In this document: positions 54,380 through 64,000 of the stretch, in pieces | Layout: each line of letters starts with the position of its first letter | Numbering within the stretch: position 1 is the stretch's first letter | Origin: an uncultured Vibrio sp. | GTDB lineage: Bacteria > Pseudomonadota > Gammaproteobacteria > Enterobacterales > Vibrionaceae | Length of the DNA: 64,000 nucleotides | Direction of reading: 5' to 3' | NCBI RefSeq assembly: GCF_963675395.1 | Contig: NZ_OY776222.1 | Coordinates: forward strand, 1,508,030-1,572,029 | Notes under the pieces: model-generated | Database searches by the model: none | Seen by the model: the letters and a program-made list of their open reading frames with translations, nothing else | Told to the model about the DNA's origin: nothing | Translations under genes and position numbers: made by a program

Positions 54380-56371
54380 ATGGATCGTAAACTATTAGCA
54401 AATGCAATCCGTGCGCTAAGCATGGATGGTGTTCAACAAGCTAACTCTGGCCACCCTGGCGCACCTATGGGTATGGCTGACATCGCAGAAGTTCTTTGGC
54501 GCTCTCATCTAAATCACAACCCAGCAAACCCTGAGTGGGCAGACCGCGACCGTTTCGTACTTTCCAACGGCCATGGTTCAATGTTGATTTACTCGCTACT
54601 ACACCTAACGGGTTACGAACTATCTATCGACGATCTGAAAAACTTCCGTCAGCTTCACTCTAAGACTCCAGGTCACCCAGAGTACGGTTACGCACCGGGC
54701 ATTGAGACAACAACAGGCCCTCTAGGCCAAGGCATTACTAACGCTGTTGGTATGGCAATGGCTGAAAAGGCGCTTGCCGCTCAGTTCAACAAAGAAGGCC
54801 ACGATATCGTTGACCACTTCACTTATGCATTCATGGGTGACGGCTGTCTGATGGAAGGTATTTCGCACGAAGCTTGTTCTCTGGCGGGTACACTAGGTCT
54901 TGGCAAACTGATCGCATTCTGGGATGACAACGGCATCTCTATCGATGGTCACCTTGAAGGCTGGTTCTCTGACGATACGCCTAAGCGTTTTGAAGCGTAC
55001 GGCTGGCACGTAATTCCAGCGGTAGACGGTCACGATCCTGAAGCGATCAACGCAGCAATTGAAGCGGCAAAAGCAGACCCTCGCCCTACGTTGATCTGTA
55101 CTAAGACAATCATTGGTTTCGGTTCTCCAAATAAATCTGGCTCTCATGACTGTCACGGCGCACCTCTAGGCGCAGAAGAAATCACAGCAACACGTAAAGA
55201 ACTAGGTTGGGAGTACGGTCCTTTTGAAATACCGCAGGAAATCTACGCAGAATGGTCAGCGATCGAGACAGGCACAGCTAAGGAAGCAGCGTGGAACGAG
55301 AAATTTGCAGCTTATGAAGCAGCGTACCCTGAGCTGGCAGCTGAATTTAAACGCCGCGTAAACGGTGAGTTGCCTGCGCAGTGGGAAGAGAAAGCAAACC
55401 AAATCATTGCTGATCTTCAAGCTAACCCTGCAAACATTGCGTCACGTAAAGCATCGCAAAATGCACTAGAAGCATTTGGTCAAATGCTGCCTGAATTCAT
55501 GGGTGGCTCTGCAGACCTTGCGCCTTCAAACCTAACCATGTGGTCTGGCTCTAAATCTCTAGAAGCGGGCGACTTCTCAGGGAACTACATCCACTACGGT
55601 GTACGTGAGTTCGGTATGACTGCGATCATGAACGGTATCGCGCTACACGGCGGTTTCGTTCCTTACGGCGCAACATTCCTGATGTTTATGGAATACGCTC
55701 GTAACGCGATGCGCATGGCGGCTCTGATGAAAGTACAGAACATTCAGGTTTACACGCACGACTCTATCGGTCTTGGCGAAGATGGCCCGACTCACCAACC
55801 CGTTGAGCAAATGGCTTCTCTACGTCTGACGCCAAACATGAGCACATGGCGTCCATGTGACCAGGTGGAATCAGCAGTCGCTTGGAAACTGGCGATCGAG
55901 CGTAAAGACGCACCAACGGCGCTTATTTTCTCTCGTCAGAATCTAGCACAACAAGAGCGCAGCGCAGAGCAAGTAGCGGACATCGCGAAAGGTGCTTACA
56001 TCCTGAAAGATTGTGCAGGCAAGCCAGAGCTTATCCTTATCGCAACAGGTTCTGAAGTTGAGCTAGCGGTAGAAGCAGCAGCACAGCTAACCGCAGAAGG
56101 TAAGCAAGTACGTGTTGTTTCAATGCCATCAACGGATGCATTCGACAAGCAAGACGCAGCGTACCGTGAAGCAGTACTGCCATCAGACGTCACTGCACGT
56201 ATCGCTATCGAAGCGGGCATTGCGGACTTCTGGTACAAGTACGTGGGCTTCGACGGTCGTATCATCGGTATGACGACGTTCGGTGAATCTGCACCAGCAG
56301 GCGAACTGTTCAAGATGTTCGGTTTCACTACTGAAAATGTGGTAAACACAGCTAAAGAATTGCTTGCTTAA
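54380..56371 (+). CDS. tkt: Transketolase
   Basis: A 663-residue thiamine-diphosphate enzyme that transfers two-carbon units between sugar phosphates. The cofactor-binding motif [32 protein letters not shown] (about residues 154-185) is the GDG-N signature, and the pyrimidine-end [18 protein letters not shown] (about 460-477) is complete. The length matches E. coli TktA/TktB. It follows tal, as in other paired pentose-phosphate operons. A vibrio chromosome normally has another tkt near gapA or epd; this may be the second copy. Confidence 0.96.
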   Translation: MDRKLLANAIRALSMDGVQQANSGHPGAPMGMADIAEVLWRSHLNHNPANPEWADRDRFVLSNGHGSMLIYSLLHLTGYELSIDDLKNFRQLHSKTPGHPEYGYAPGIETTTGPLGQGITNAVGMAMAEKALAAQFNKEGHDIVDHFTYAFMGDGCLMEGISHEACSLAGTLGLGKLIAFWDDNGISIDGHLEGWFSDDTPKRFEAYGWHVIPAVDGHDPEAINAAIEAAKADPRPTLICTKTIIGFGSPNKSGSHDCHGAPLGAEEITATRKELGWEYGPFEIPQEIYAEWSAIETGTAKEAAWNEKFAAYEAAYPELAAEFKRRVNGELPAQWEEKANQIIADLQANPANIASRKASQNALEAFGQMLPEFMGGSADLAPSNLTMWSGSKSLEAGDFSGNYIHYGVREFGMTAIMNGIALHGGFVPYGATFLMFMEYARNAMRMAALMKVQNIQVYTHDSIGLGEDGPTHQPVEQMASLRLTPNMSTWRPCDQVESAVAWKLAIERKDAPTALIFSRQNLAQQERSAEQVADIAKGAYILKDCAGKPELILIATGSEVELAVEAAAQLTAEGKQVRVVSMPSTDAFDKQDAAYREAVLPSDVTARIAIEAGIADFWYKYVGFDGRIIGMTTFGESAPAGELFKMFGFTTENVVNTAKELLA

Positions 56372-56408
56372 TCTAAGATTAGCTTTCCGCAATTGCTATA
56401 AAAAACTT

Positions 56409-56435
56409 AGCCCCGCTAATACAGCGGGGCTTTTT
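56409..56435. terminator. Terminator after tkt
   Basis: AGCCCCGC and GCGGGGCT pair around TAATACA, followed by TTTTT. It lies between convergent genes. Confidence 0.9.
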
Positions 56436-56458
56436 ATTATCTGAATAACCGGGAACTC

Positions 56459-58027
56459 TTACGACGGCTTATCTTCAAATCGAAGCGCCAATTGATAGAA
56501 ATCTTTGACCTGCTCTTTTAGTTGCAAACTGTTTTCCTCCACTGAATGAGTCGCAGCCAGATTCTGCTCTGCCGTCGAGGCGATAGACTGAATATGCAAA
56601 TTCACATCACTCGCCAGTTTTAACTGACTATCCGCTGTCTGTGCCACATCGACCATTAAACCACTCATGGTTTGCATCATCTGTTCGACTTCCGATAGAC
56701 GTACTGTACTCTGTTCTGCCACGTTAGAACACGCATCTGTCTGCTTTTTATTGGTCAGAATGTCTTTTTGCCAACTTTGTATAGTAGACAACATCGTAGA
56801 AATAGACGCCTGAATTTGCTCGGTCGCATTAGATGTCCGGCCGGAAAGCGCTCTCACTTCATCCGCGACCACAGCAAAACCACGACCTTGCTCACCAGCC
56901 CTAGCAGCTTCAATCGCTGCATTTAACGCTAGCAAATTGGTTTGATCAGCGATACCACCGATTTCTTCCATCAAGTGACTTACTTTCTGAGCCTGATCAC
57001 TCAGTTTATATGTCGTTTCAGTGGCTTGCTCAGCTTGTAGACTCAACTGCGTCAAGTTACTGTGCGTCTGAACGATGGTTTCTTTCGCCATCAAACATGA
57101 CTTAAGCGTGTCATCAATAAGCAGATGTGCTTCATTTGTCGTCGAAGACGCCGAGTTTGCCGAGATCTCTACCTCTTGTATGGCATCACGGACTCTATGG
57201 ATATCTATGTTTTGCAGATTCAGCGCATCATGCACTTCAGCCGTTGTCTGACTTAGCTCCTCCGCGCACTCTTGTAACGGTATGGCAGAGTCTGTCATTC
57301 GCCCTAATACGGTTCGTATCCGAGCTGATAGCATTTTGATATGGAAATCCGCAATAGAGAATGCACTATCACCCGAATAGATACGTCTGCTTACACTGTC
57401 ATATTGCTTTTGTAGTTTCTTTAGTTGTTGCGGAGTATCAATCAGCTCTTGGCGAAATAGCAGAGCTAGAACACTCGCTGGTAACGCGCTTGCTAACCAA
57501 GCCAGCGGGCCTTCAGCAGACAATGCATACGCTGCAGCTGGCGCCGCTAAAGCACCAAGTAAAATAGCATAACGTAGTGTTTCATTAATCTTTAAAGACC
57601 AAGTGCGGCCAGACTTTTCTGCCGCTTTCATACTCTTATATGCTTTAGTGGCGATATCAACCCATTCACGTTTCGGCTTAACACGTACGGATTGGTAGCC
57701 TACGACCTGATTGTGCTCATATATCGGCGTGACATAGGCATCAACCCAGTAGTATCCACCAGATTTGGTGCTGTTTTTTACCATACCGCGCCACGCTTTA
57801 CCTTGCTTAAGGCGCATCCACATGTCGCCAAATGCCCCTTTGGGCATATCATTATGACGTACAATGTTGTGATTTTGGCCAATCAACTCTTTGTTTGTAT
57901 ATTCTGCAACCCGACAAAATGCCTCGTTGCAGTAAGTGATAACACCTTTCAGATTCGTAGTTGAGACCAGTTCCTCAAACTCTCCGACGAGAGTCTCTTG
58001 ATCTTTGTGATTTGAATTGACTGACAT
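56459..58027 (-). CDS. Aer-like chemoreceptor with PAS domain
   Basis: A 522-residue chemotaxis receptor. An N-terminal PAS domain (about residues 25-125: [66 protein letters not shown]) matches the FAD-binding PAS of Aer. A hydrophobic segment ([37 protein letters not shown], about 165-200) anchors it, and the signalling domain follows with [45 protein letters not shown]. The ATG at 58027 has GAGAAG eight bases upstream. It should signal redox or energy state; flavin binding is inferred from family. No periplasmic sensor is present. Confidence 0.9.
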   Translation of the reverse strand: MSVNSNHKDQETLVGEFEELVSTTNLKGVITYCNEAFCRVAEYTNKELIGQNHNIVRHNDMPKGAFGDMWMRLKQGKAWRGMVKNSTKSGGYYWVDAYVTPIYEHNQVVGYQSVRVKPKREWVDIATKAYKSMKAAEKSGRTWSLKINETLRYAILLGALAAPAAAYALSAEGPLAWLASALPASVLALLFRQELIDTPQQLKKLQKQYDSVSRRIYSGDSAFSIADFHIKMLSARIRTVLGRMTDSAIPLQECAEELSQTTAEVHDALNLQNIDIHRVRDAIQEVEISANSASSTTNEAHLLIDDTLKSCLMAKETIVQTHSNLTQLSLQAEQATETTYKLSDQAQKVSHLMEEIGGIADQTNLLALNAAIEAARAGEQGRGFAVVADEVRALSGRTSNATEQIQASISTMLSTIQSWQKDILTNKKQTDACSNVAEQSTVRLSEVEQMMQTMSGLMVDVAQTADSQLKLASDVNLHIQSIASTAEQNLAATHSVEENSLQLKEQVKDFYQLALRFEDKPS

Positions 58028-58352
58028 AGACAATGCTTCTCATATTTATAGTTATCATTCAGTAATAATTTGTTGAGCTATTACGAAGTAATTGATTCAC
58101 GACCCTACCCGGGTGACCCTTTAACGGCAAGTCCTCACTTTTCTTAAGAGTAAACACAGAGAAATTTACGCAATTACTTGCATTCAGAGGTAGGTTGATG
58201 GCCCTGAGAGGAAACACTGACGTTATTTAGGTTTTCAGGTGCGAGAACCTAACTACGGATTGGTACAAATCAACAGAAGATATTGAGATTGTGTTCGCCA
58301 CTCGACCGAAGTGTCAGTCAGTTTGCAATGACATGGCAGCGAGAAATAAAAA
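58028..58352. other. Intergenic region upstream of the Aer-like gene
   Basis: About 325 bases with no supported gene. It holds the promoter of the Aer-like gene on the minus strand. No known operator was recognised. Confidence 0.35.
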
Positions 58353-58381
58353 GAGCCAGTGGCCTCACCCGCCACTGGCTC
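58353..58381 (-). terminator. aroG terminator
   Basis: GAGCCAGTGGC and GCCACTGGCTC form a perfect 11-base-pair stem with a seven-base loop, with A-rich sequence on the left giving a T-tract on the minus strand. Confidence 0.88.
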
Positions 58382-58406
58382 CTTAAAATTTTATGACTAA
58401 AGCGTG

Positions 58407-59459
58407 TTACTTGTTACGACGTGCTTTCACAGCATCGGCAAGCTGACGCAGAACAACTTCAGTGTCTTCCCAGCCGATACATGCATCAGTGATTGACTGA
58501 CCATAAGTTGCAGCTTCACCCTCAACAAGATCTTGACGGCCTTCAACCAAATGAGATTCAATCATCACACCAAAAATAGCGTCTTCTCCACCAGCAATTT
58601 GCTCTGAAACGTCGTCTGACACTAGCATCTGGCGCTTGAACTGCTTTGAGCTGTTAGCATGGCTGAAATCAATCATCACTTTCTTTGGTAGACCTGCAGC
58701 ATCTAGCTCATCTTTAATTTGGGTAACATGGGCTGCACTGTAGTTTGGTTCCTTACCACCACGCAAAATAATATGACAATCTGGGTTACCTGCAGTTTCA
58801 ACAATGGCAGAGTGGCCGTATTTCGTTACAGATAAGAAGTGGTGAGAAGAGCCTGCCGAACGAATAGCGTCAGTTGCAATCTTGATATTTCCATCCGTGC
58901 CGTTTTTAAAGCCAACCGGGCAAGATAAACCTGATGCTAATTCACGGTGTACCTGTGACTCTGTCGTACGCGCACCTATCGCACCCCAACTGATAAGATC
59001 AGCAACGTATTGAGGCGTGATCATATCGAGGAACTCACTAGCTGTTGGTAGTCCCATATCAGTGAGGTCGAGAAGCAGTTTACGCCCAATACGTAACCCG
59101 TCATTCAGTTTGTAGGTGTCATTTAAGTACGGGTCGTTAATAAGCCCTTTCCAACCGACGGTCGTACGTGGCTTTTCAAAGTAGACTCGCATCACAACTT
59201 CTAGCTGGTCACCTAGTTCATCGCGAAGTACTTTGAGCTTTTTACCATATTCAACCGCAGCTTCCGGATCATGGATCGAGCATGGGCCCACAATAACAAG
59301 CAGTCTGTCGTCTTTTCCTTCCAAGATGTTATGAATAGCATTACGACAATCAAAAGTAGTTGAAGCAGCGGTTTCAGTGGTTGGAAATTTCTCTAAGACT
59401 GCGACAGGTGGCAACAGTTCTTTTACTCTATTTATTCTTACATCATCAGTTTGAAACAT
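58407..59459 (-). CDS. aroG: DAHP synthase, phenylalanine-sensitive type AroG
   Basis: A 350-residue enzyme that joins phosphoenolpyruvate and erythrose 4-phosphate in the first step of aromatic synthesis. I set the start at ATG 59459 (MFQTDDVRINRVKELLPP), which aligns with E. coli AroG (MNYQNDDLRIKEIKELLPP) and gives the same length of 350; the longer frame to 59519 is leader. The metal and substrate motifs GPCSIHDP, MRVYFEKPRTTVGWKGLINDP, GARTTESQVHRELASGLSCPVGFKNGTDG and KVMIDFSHANSSKQ are all intact. Choice of AroG rather than AroF or AroH rests on overall similarity. A TyrR box lies about 200 bases upstream. Confidence 0.93.
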   Translation of the reverse strand: MFQTDDVRINRVKELLPPVAVLEKFPTTETAASTTFDCRNAIHNILEGKDDRLLVIVGPCSIHDPEAAVEYGKKLKVLRDELGDQLEVVMRVYFEKPRTTVGWKGLINDPYLNDTYKLNDGLRIGRKLLLDLTDMGLPTASEFLDMITPQYVADLISWGAIGARTTESQVHRELASGLSCPVGFKNGTDGNIKIATDAIRSAGSSHHFLSVTKYGHSAIVETAGNPDCHIILRGGKEPNYSAAHVTQIKDELDAAGLPKKVMIDFSHANSSKQFKRQMLVSDDVSEQIAGGEDAIFGVMIESHLVEGRQDLVEGEAATYGQSITDACIGWEDTEVVLRQLADAVKARRNK

Positions 59460-59663
59460 TACTTCTACATCCTGGTTGTTGTTAATGAGCCACTTTGTAG
59501 CCAACTCTAAGCATTGCAATATTGCTCATAAAGCAAGCAGCAACAAGGGCTGTGGTTCATTTTTGACTTTCGATGTAAGTAACTTATCGGCTTAGCCGTA
59601 GACTTTCAATCACTTTTTGCAAATAAATGCAAACAAATTACCAGTGTTAAATAACGAACACAG

Positions 59664-59681
59664 TGTAAATCTTTGTTTACG
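59664..59681. promoter_or_regulatory. TyrR box upstream of aroG
   Basis: TGTAAA, six bases, TTTACG matches the TyrR consensus TGTAAA-N6-TTTACA in 11 of 12 defined positions. It is 205 bases before the aroG ATG on the minus strand and about 240 before ompA on the plus strand. TyrR with Phe represses aroG in E. coli. Confidence 0.65.
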
Positions 59682-59918
59682 AAAAAAGTTCAAAATTATC
59701 ATATATTTTCTTATACCTCTGAAAATCTTTACTACAATGTAAGAAATATCAGAAGTTTGTGAGGTATTGAATACGGAAAAGTATATCTAGTTCTTATATT
59801 TTGTTGCTTGATATGAAACGAATTAACTAATAAACTAATTTCCTATAATAACTGGTTTTTTCTTTAATTTTGATAACACGACGTATAAATTAATATGCAA
59901 TCAATACAAGGAAACATT
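59682..59918. other. AT-rich upstream region of the ompA-like gene
   Basis: About 240 bases of very AT-rich DNA without a gene-like frame. It includes the ompA promoter and an untranslated leader ending in AAGGAAACATT before the ATG at 59919. ompA leaders in vibrios are known targets of small RNAs; none can be identified here. Confidence 0.4.
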
Positions 59919-60902
59919 ATGAATAAAGTAGCAATTGCAGTAGCAGCGGTGGTAGCTAGTGGTAGTGCTCTTTTGAACACAGCTCAAGCTGAAATGTATA
60001 TCGGGGGCAAAGTGGGCATGAGTACACTCGATGATGCTTGCTATCTAAACAGCCCTTGTGATGATGACGCATTCGCGGCCGGAATGCACGTTGGCTATGG
60101 CTTTAATGAATACTTTGATCTTGAGTACGGTGTAGACTTCCTAGGTAACTACGAAGCTAACTTCAAGACAGCTGCAGGTGCCGATACTATTGATGGCGAC
60201 CTGTGGGCAATGACACTTGCACCTAAGCTAAACCTACCTCTTTCAGACGATTTCAACTTGTTTGCTAAGATTGGTGGTGCTTACATGATGTCTGGTGACG
60301 AAAAAGACTTCGTTCCAACAGGCTCACTAGGTGCTGAGTACGCTCTAAACCGAAACCTAAGCCTACGCGCTGAGTACCAACGTTACCAAGATATGTCTGA
60401 TGACGTTTGGGACGATATGGACGCAAACTTCTTCTCTGTTGGTGTTAACTACACATTTGCGGCAGCACCTGTAGTAGCGGCCGTTGTTCAGCCAGAGCCA
60501 GAGCCAGAACCAGTAGCGGTAATGAAGACTCACAAAGAAGAGTACGGTTCAGGTACGTTTGAGTTTGATAGTTCGAAACTTACACCTACCGCAACTGAGC
60601 GTCTCGACAAATTCGTTGACCACTTGAACGAGTACCCTCAAGCGAACGTAGAAATTACAGGTTACACTGATAGCTCAGGTCCAGCAGCGTACAACCAAAA
60701 ACTGTCTGAGCGTCGTGCTCAATCGGTTGCTGATTATCTAACAGCCGCTGGTATTGATGCAGACCGTCTGACTGTATCTGGCATGGGTGAAGAAAACCCA
60801 GTTGCTGACAACAGCACTAAAGAAGGTCGTGCTCAAAACCGCCGTGTTGAGGTTGTAGTACCAGAATTCGAATACGAAGTAATCGAAATGGTTCAACCAT
60901 AA
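59919..60902 (+). CDS. ompA: OmpA-family outer-membrane porin
   Basis: A 327-residue protein. The ATG at 59919 follows AAGGAAACATT. A signal peptide ends near residue 23 (NTAQA). Residues about 24-180 form an eight-stranded barrel (MYIGGKVGMSTLDDACYLN, LSLRAEYQRYQDM, NFFSVGVNYTFAA), then a linker rich in Pro-Glu (QPEPEPEPVAV) leads to the peptidoglycan-binding OmpA-C domain (about 212-315) with NVEITGYTDSSGPAAYNQKLSERRAQSVADYL and GRAQNRRVEV. A Cys pair (CYLNSPC) lies in the first loop. Anchors the outer membrane to peptidoglycan. Confidence 0.93.
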   Translation: MNKVAIAVAAVVASGSALLNTAQAEMYIGGKVGMSTLDDACYLNSPCDDDAFAAGMHVGYGFNEYFDLEYGVDFLGNYEANFKTAAGADTIDGDLWAMTLAPKLNLPLSDDFNLFAKIGGAYMMSGDEKDFVPTGSLGAEYALNRNLSLRAEYQRYQDMSDDVWDDMDANFFSVGVNYTFAAAPVVAAVVQPEPEPEPVAVMKTHKEEYGSGTFEFDSSKLTPTATERLDKFVDHLNEYPQANVEITGYTDSSGPAAYNQKLSERRAQSVADYLTAAGIDADRLTVSGMGEENPVADNSTKEGRAQNRRVEVVVPEFEYEVIEMVQP

Positions 60903-60930
60903 GCTTAGTGATATCAATACACTAATCGAC

Positions 60931-60956
60931 AGAGGGGTGCGAAAGCACCCCTCTTT
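60931..60956. terminator. Terminator after ompA
   Basis: AGAGGGGTGC and GCACCCCTCT form a ten-base-pair stem with GAAA loop, followed by TTT. It lies between convergent genes. Confidence 0.88.
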
Positions 60957-61006
60957 AATGGCAATCACAAAAATAAAATAGGCCAACCGTTAGCCTACTT
61001 ATTCAT

Positions 61007-61609
61007 TTACGGCTTAGCGAAGAAAACTAGCTCATCACCTTCTACCATAACGCAATCCATCCCTGCTGCATGTGCTGCGCGCTTACCCAATTCCGTATCT
61101 TCAAAAACCAGACAACCTGCCGCCTCTATGCCTAAATGTTCTGCCGCCATAAGAAATGTGTCAGGGAACGGCTTATGGTTTTCAACATCTGTCGCGGTAA
61201 CGACAGCATCCAATTTGTCTAATAAGCCCGCGTGGCTGAGTAAGCGCATCGCACTTTCGCGTTGGCTTCCCGTCCCTACTGCAATCTTTTTAAAACCCAG
61301 ATACTCTTCTAACACGACGTTAGTACACGGAATAATCTCACCGTGCAATTCCATAGCAGCGAAGGTTTCCATCTTAAACTTCGCGACTTGCTTAGGGTCA
61401 AGTGATAACCCATGTTTGTGATTTAACTCAATGACAATTTTAAAACTCGGCATGCCGCCTAAACTGTGGAACCAATCCTGACAAAATGGAAAATCGAACC
61501 GGTCAGCGGTCGCTTGCCACGCAGCAAGATGGGCCGGCATGGTATCAATCAAGGTACCATCCATATCGAAGATGAATCCTTCATATGGTCTGAAATCAAT
61601 CGTACTCAT
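61007..61609 (-). CDS. HAD-family sugar phosphatase, YqaB type
   Basis: A 200-residue haloacid-dehalogenase phosphatase of the beta-phosphoglucomutase-like group. Motif I FIFDMDGTLIDTMPAH (nucleophile Asp, about residue 15), motif II VGTGSQRES, the Lys in VENHKPFPDTFL and the acidic motif LVFEDTELGKRAA are all present. It resembles E. coli YqaB, which removes phosphate from fructose 1-phosphate and 6-phosphogluconate. The gene is alone on its strand and convergent with ompA; it is divergent from arfB. Confidence 0.85.
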   Translation of the reverse strand: MSTIDFRPYEGFIFDMDGTLIDTMPAHLAAWQATADRFDFPFCQDWFHSLGGMPSFKIVIELNHKHGLSLDPKQVAKFKMETFAAMELHGEIIPCTNVVLEEYLGFKKIAVGTGSQRESAMRLLSHAGLLDKLDAVVTATDVENHKPFPDTFLMAAEHLGIEAAGCLVFEDTELGKRAAHAAGMDCVMVEGDELVFFAKP

Positions 61610-61686
61610 GTCTTTTTCTTCTATTCTTACATCTGTAATGTTAATTTATCAGCTCTTTCCATCGTCCCTATCGGCATTCTCTTATC

Positions 61687-62100
61687 ATGCTTAAAATTGC
61701 GAACTCCATCACACTTCAAGAATGGGAAATTCAGTTATCCCCAATAAGAGCTCAAGGAAATGGTGGGCAGAACGTTAATAAAGTCGCGACTGCAATTCAC
61801 TTGCGCTTCGACATACACCACTCAACATTACCGGAGTTCTATAAAGAGCGCCTGCTCGCGCTTTCGGACCACCGCATTTCAAAAGATGGTGTCATTATTA
61901 TCAAAGCACAACAATTTCGGACGCAGGAACAAAACAAAGAAGACGCATTAAATCGACTTCAAGAGCTGATTACATCTGCAGCTGTACAACAAAAGAAGCG
62001 TATTAAAACAAAACCAACCCGCGCTTCACAACGTCGTCGGCTTGACAGTAAAAACAAGCAAGGCACAAAAAAACAGCAACGTAAGAAAGTACAATATTAA
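61687..62100 (+). CDS. arfB: Peptidyl-tRNA hydrolase ArfB (ribosome rescue)
   Basis: A 137-residue protein that frees ribosomes stalled without a stop codon. The catalytic GGQ motif is in AQGNGGQNVNKVATAIHLRFD (about residues 24-44), within a single release-factor domain. The C-terminal tail is long and basic (KKRIKTKPTRASQRRRLDSK and on), as needed to enter the mRNA channel. Length matches E. coli ArfB (140). No separate decoding domain exists, so it is not a release factor. Confidence 0.93.
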   Translation: MLKIANSITLQEWEIQLSPIRAQGNGGQNVNKVATAIHLRFDIHHSTLPEFYKERLLALSDHRISKDGVIIIKAQQFRTQEQNKEDALNRLQELITSAAVQQKKRIKTKPTRASQRRRLDSKNKQGTKKQQRKKVQY

Positions 62101-62185
62101 GCACAAGCAAATAACAAAGTAAAAATTTCATCTTCGTCTCACTGACAGCTCAATACGCCCGACCATTTATTCAGGAAACAGCAAT

Positions 62186-63955
62186 ATGACTATTCGGCAA
62201 AAACTCTACTTCCTTGGAGCTATCGCCATTTTAGGCATTGTGACCCTTTTGGCCACCTCGTCTCATTTCGCCAATCAGAGTAATGAACTCAACCACGCCA
62301 TTAAACATGTAGGTGATTTGGAAATTCGCCTATTGAACTTACGCCGTAATGAGAAAGACTTTTTACTTCGTAGCGATTTAAAGTATCTAGAAAAGTTTAA
62401 TCACAATGTCGACCAATTTCTGCAACTAGAGCAAGAACTCGCAGAAATTCTCACGGACTATGACCTCCCATCGAGTCATCAATTAAAAACAGATTTGCTA
62501 GCTTATCAAAAAGGATTTCAGACTTTAGTCTCCGCCTTTCAGCAGTACGGTCTTAACAGCGAAAGCGGGCTTTTGGCCCGATATGAACCGCTATTGCTTA
62601 ATGCGAAGAAAGTTGCCGACCAACAGCAGATGCTTGCACTTATCCATTTTGATAACGCGATAAAATCAGGGCAATTTGATCGTAACGCACTGAACGGCAT
62701 TGAAGCACCTGAATTGATGCAGGTTGCGGAGCAGGTCGCCAACCAAAAACAAATCGTTGGTACAGCCTACAACAAGGGTTTGCTTGGTGAGACTCGATCG
62801 CTGTCTCATGCCGTGGAGGAACAGTTCGATACGTTTTCTTCCATGATTGATAGCGCAGCAACTCAGCATGAAGAGAGCATGACGACCATCAAACAAGTCA
62901 TCACAGCGCTAGTGCTGATTGTTCTATTTGCACTTATCTGGCAAATTTCTCGTTCAATCAACATTCGCGTAAGTAGTCTATTGACGACGATAAAAAACAT
63001 CAGTGAGAGCAACAATATATCACTACGCTCCGATCTGGCGGGTAAAGATGAACTGTTTGATATCAGCCATCACCTTAATGATCTGTTAGAAAAACTTGAG
63101 CGTTTAATTCAAAACACACAAGAGAAGTCGATGCAATTGACCACAAGCACCGACAATATGCACCGTGAACTCGAAGGTGTCATGGAGCAATTCCACTCTC
63201 AAACCGATCATACCACCTCGATGGCGACGGCCGTTCAGCAGATGGTGGCGACCATCGGTGAGATATCTGAAAGTACGTCTGTTGCTGTAGAAGGGGTTCA
63301 TCAAGCTGCAAAAAATGCAGAGCAAGGACGTACGGTTGTCGAAGCCACGGTGACAAATATTGGTCAGCTAACCGGTATTTTATCTAGCAGCCAGCAATCT
63401 ATCAGCTCGTTAAATCAGCATGTCGACAAAATTGGTGGTGCGGTGAATATCATCCAGGAAATTGCGGACCAAACCAACTTACTTGCACTCAACGCGGCAA
63501 TCGAAGCGGCGCGTGCGGGTGAGCAAGGTCGCGGTTTTGCCGTGGTTGCTGATGAGGTTCGAGCACTGGCAAGTCGTACTCATCAATCTACTGAGGAAAT
63601 CACGCGAGTGGTCTCTGATATTCAGGCACAAATGTCAGCCGTCGTATCCGATATCGACCAGTGCAACGAGCAAGGGCAACAAACGCTGAGTGCATCTGAG
63701 CAGTTGGACGCTAGCCTGCAACAAATCATCACTGACATGCATACGATTCAGGGTAACTCGGAGCGTATCGCCTCTGCGATTGAGGAACAAGGCATAGTAA
63801 TGAATCAAGTCAGCGACTCCATCAATGAGCTGAACGTGATTTCAGAAAACAATATGCAATCTGCAAAGGAGTGCTTGCTCGAAGTGGATTCCGTTTCTGC
63901 CCAGGCACATGATATGGATGATGCGGTGGCTGAGTTTAAAACTCGCGTCTCCTAA
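62186..63955 (+). CDS. Methyl-accepting chemotaxis protein
   Basis: A 589-residue chemoreceptor. A first helix at about residues 8-26 ([17 protein letters not shown]) is followed by a periplasmic helical sensor (about 30-235) with the block [20 protein letters not shown], a second helix ([18 protein letters not shown]), a HAMP domain and the signalling domain. The hairpin tip [41 protein letters not shown] is intact. AGGAAA precedes the ATG. The ligand is unknown. The C-terminus has no clear CheR-binding motif. Confidence 0.93.
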   Translation: MTIRQKLYFLGAIAILGIVTLLATSSHFANQSNELNHAIKHVGDLEIRLLNLRRNEKDFLLRSDLKYLEKFNHNVDQFLQLEQELAEILTDYDLPSSHQLKTDLLAYQKGFQTLVSAFQQYGLNSESGLLARYEPLLLNAKKVADQQQMLALIHFDNAIKSGQFDRNALNGIEAPELMQVAEQVANQKQIVGTAYNKGLLGETRSLSHAVEEQFDTFSSMIDSAATQHEESMTTIKQVITALVLIVLFALIWQISRSINIRVSSLLTTIKNISESNNISLRSDLAGKDELFDISHHLNDLLEKLERLIQNTQEKSMQLTTSTDNMHRELEGVMEQFHSQTDHTTSMATAVQQMVATIGEISESTSVAVEGVHQAAKNAEQGRTVVEATVTNIGQLTGILSSSQQSISSLNQHVDKIGGAVNIIQEIADQTNLLALNAAIEAARAGEQGRGFAVVADEVRALASRTHQSTEEITRVVSDIQAQMSAVVSDIDQCNEQGQQTLSASEQLDASLQQIITDMHTIQGNSERIASAIEEQGIVMNQVSDSINELNVISENNMQSAKECLLEVDSVSAQAHDMDDAVAEFKTRVS

Positions 63956-63980
63956 CCCGTTGAGGTGAATGCAAATAAAA

Positions 63981-64000
63981 AGCCCGAAGCGAATAAGACT
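63981..64000 (+). terminator. Left half of a probable terminator, cut by the window end
   Basis: AAAAAGCCCGAAGC begins a terminator-like arm 26 bases after the chemoreceptor stop. The matching right arm would lie beyond base 64000, so this is a guess. Confidence 0.3.

Noticed and set aside
1..64000. CRISPR arrays, rRNA and tRNA genes
   Set aside because: No regular direct repeats with unique spacers and no cloverleaf or rRNA-like sequence were seen on reading through.

Overview
The window looks like part of a Vibrio genome. The support is a divergent irgB/irgA-type iron locus, a CheV protein and three methyl-accepting chemotaxis proteins, a fused TRAP/TAXI transporter, a tal-tkt pair with a SorC regulator, and proteins very close to their gamma-proteobacterial counterparts (PpiC, YajD, PyrC, AroG, TalB, GuaC). 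From memory, V. cholerae homologues of nadE, guaC, pyrC, clcA, tal, tkt and aroG lie on its second chromosome, so this may be a chromosome II segment; that is inference. Most of the window is ordinary chromosomal sequence with short gaps and many clear rho-independent terminators. No rRNA, tRNA or CRISPR array was seen.

Layout. 0-5 kb: tail of an unknown gene, LysR activator (irgB type), TonB-dependent receptor and periplasmic siderophore-binding protein, with Fur-like sites. 4.6-14.6 kb: YajD, PpiC, CheV, TetR, YfcZ-like protein, a secreted 20-residue-repeat protein, an acyltransferase, an AraC-like protein, a nadD-like/nadE divergent pair and a MOSC-ferredoxin-reductase fusion. 14.8-25.1 kb: YqaE, PyrC with a PurR box and a hairpin over its ribosome-binding site, DUF808, an M14 peptidase, ArsC-like protein, ABC exporter, MocR regulator and a cyanide-insensitive-type quinol oxidase operon (cioA, cioB, small DUF2474 gene).

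25.1-35.4 kb is the accessory part: a decayed BvgS-like sensor, a Fur-controlled DUF2946-PepSY pair, a quinone reductase with its MerR regulator, an intact IS110/IS1111-type insertion sequence, a broken alpha/beta hydrolase, an AraC-LysE pair, a chemoreceptor and the tail of a tyrosine recombinase. It carries the clearest broken genes in the window.

35.4-64 kb returns to core functions: GuaC, NnrE/NnrD, an aldo/keto reductase, ClcA, a TehA-like carrier, FolE, MoeA-MoeB, SseA, the TRAP-TAXI transporter, a SorC regulator divergent from tal-tkt, an Aer-like chemoreceptor, AroG with a TyrR box, OmpA, a HAD phosphatase, ArfB and a last chemoreceptor.

The best leads are regulatory: repeated GAGCAAATGTTC-like sites between the SorC gene and tal, the pyrC leader hairpin, and a terminator with a PurR-like box upstream of guaC. 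The exact 20-residue solenoid protein is the most distinctive unknown protein. I did not find a clearly new multi-gene defence or biosynthetic system.
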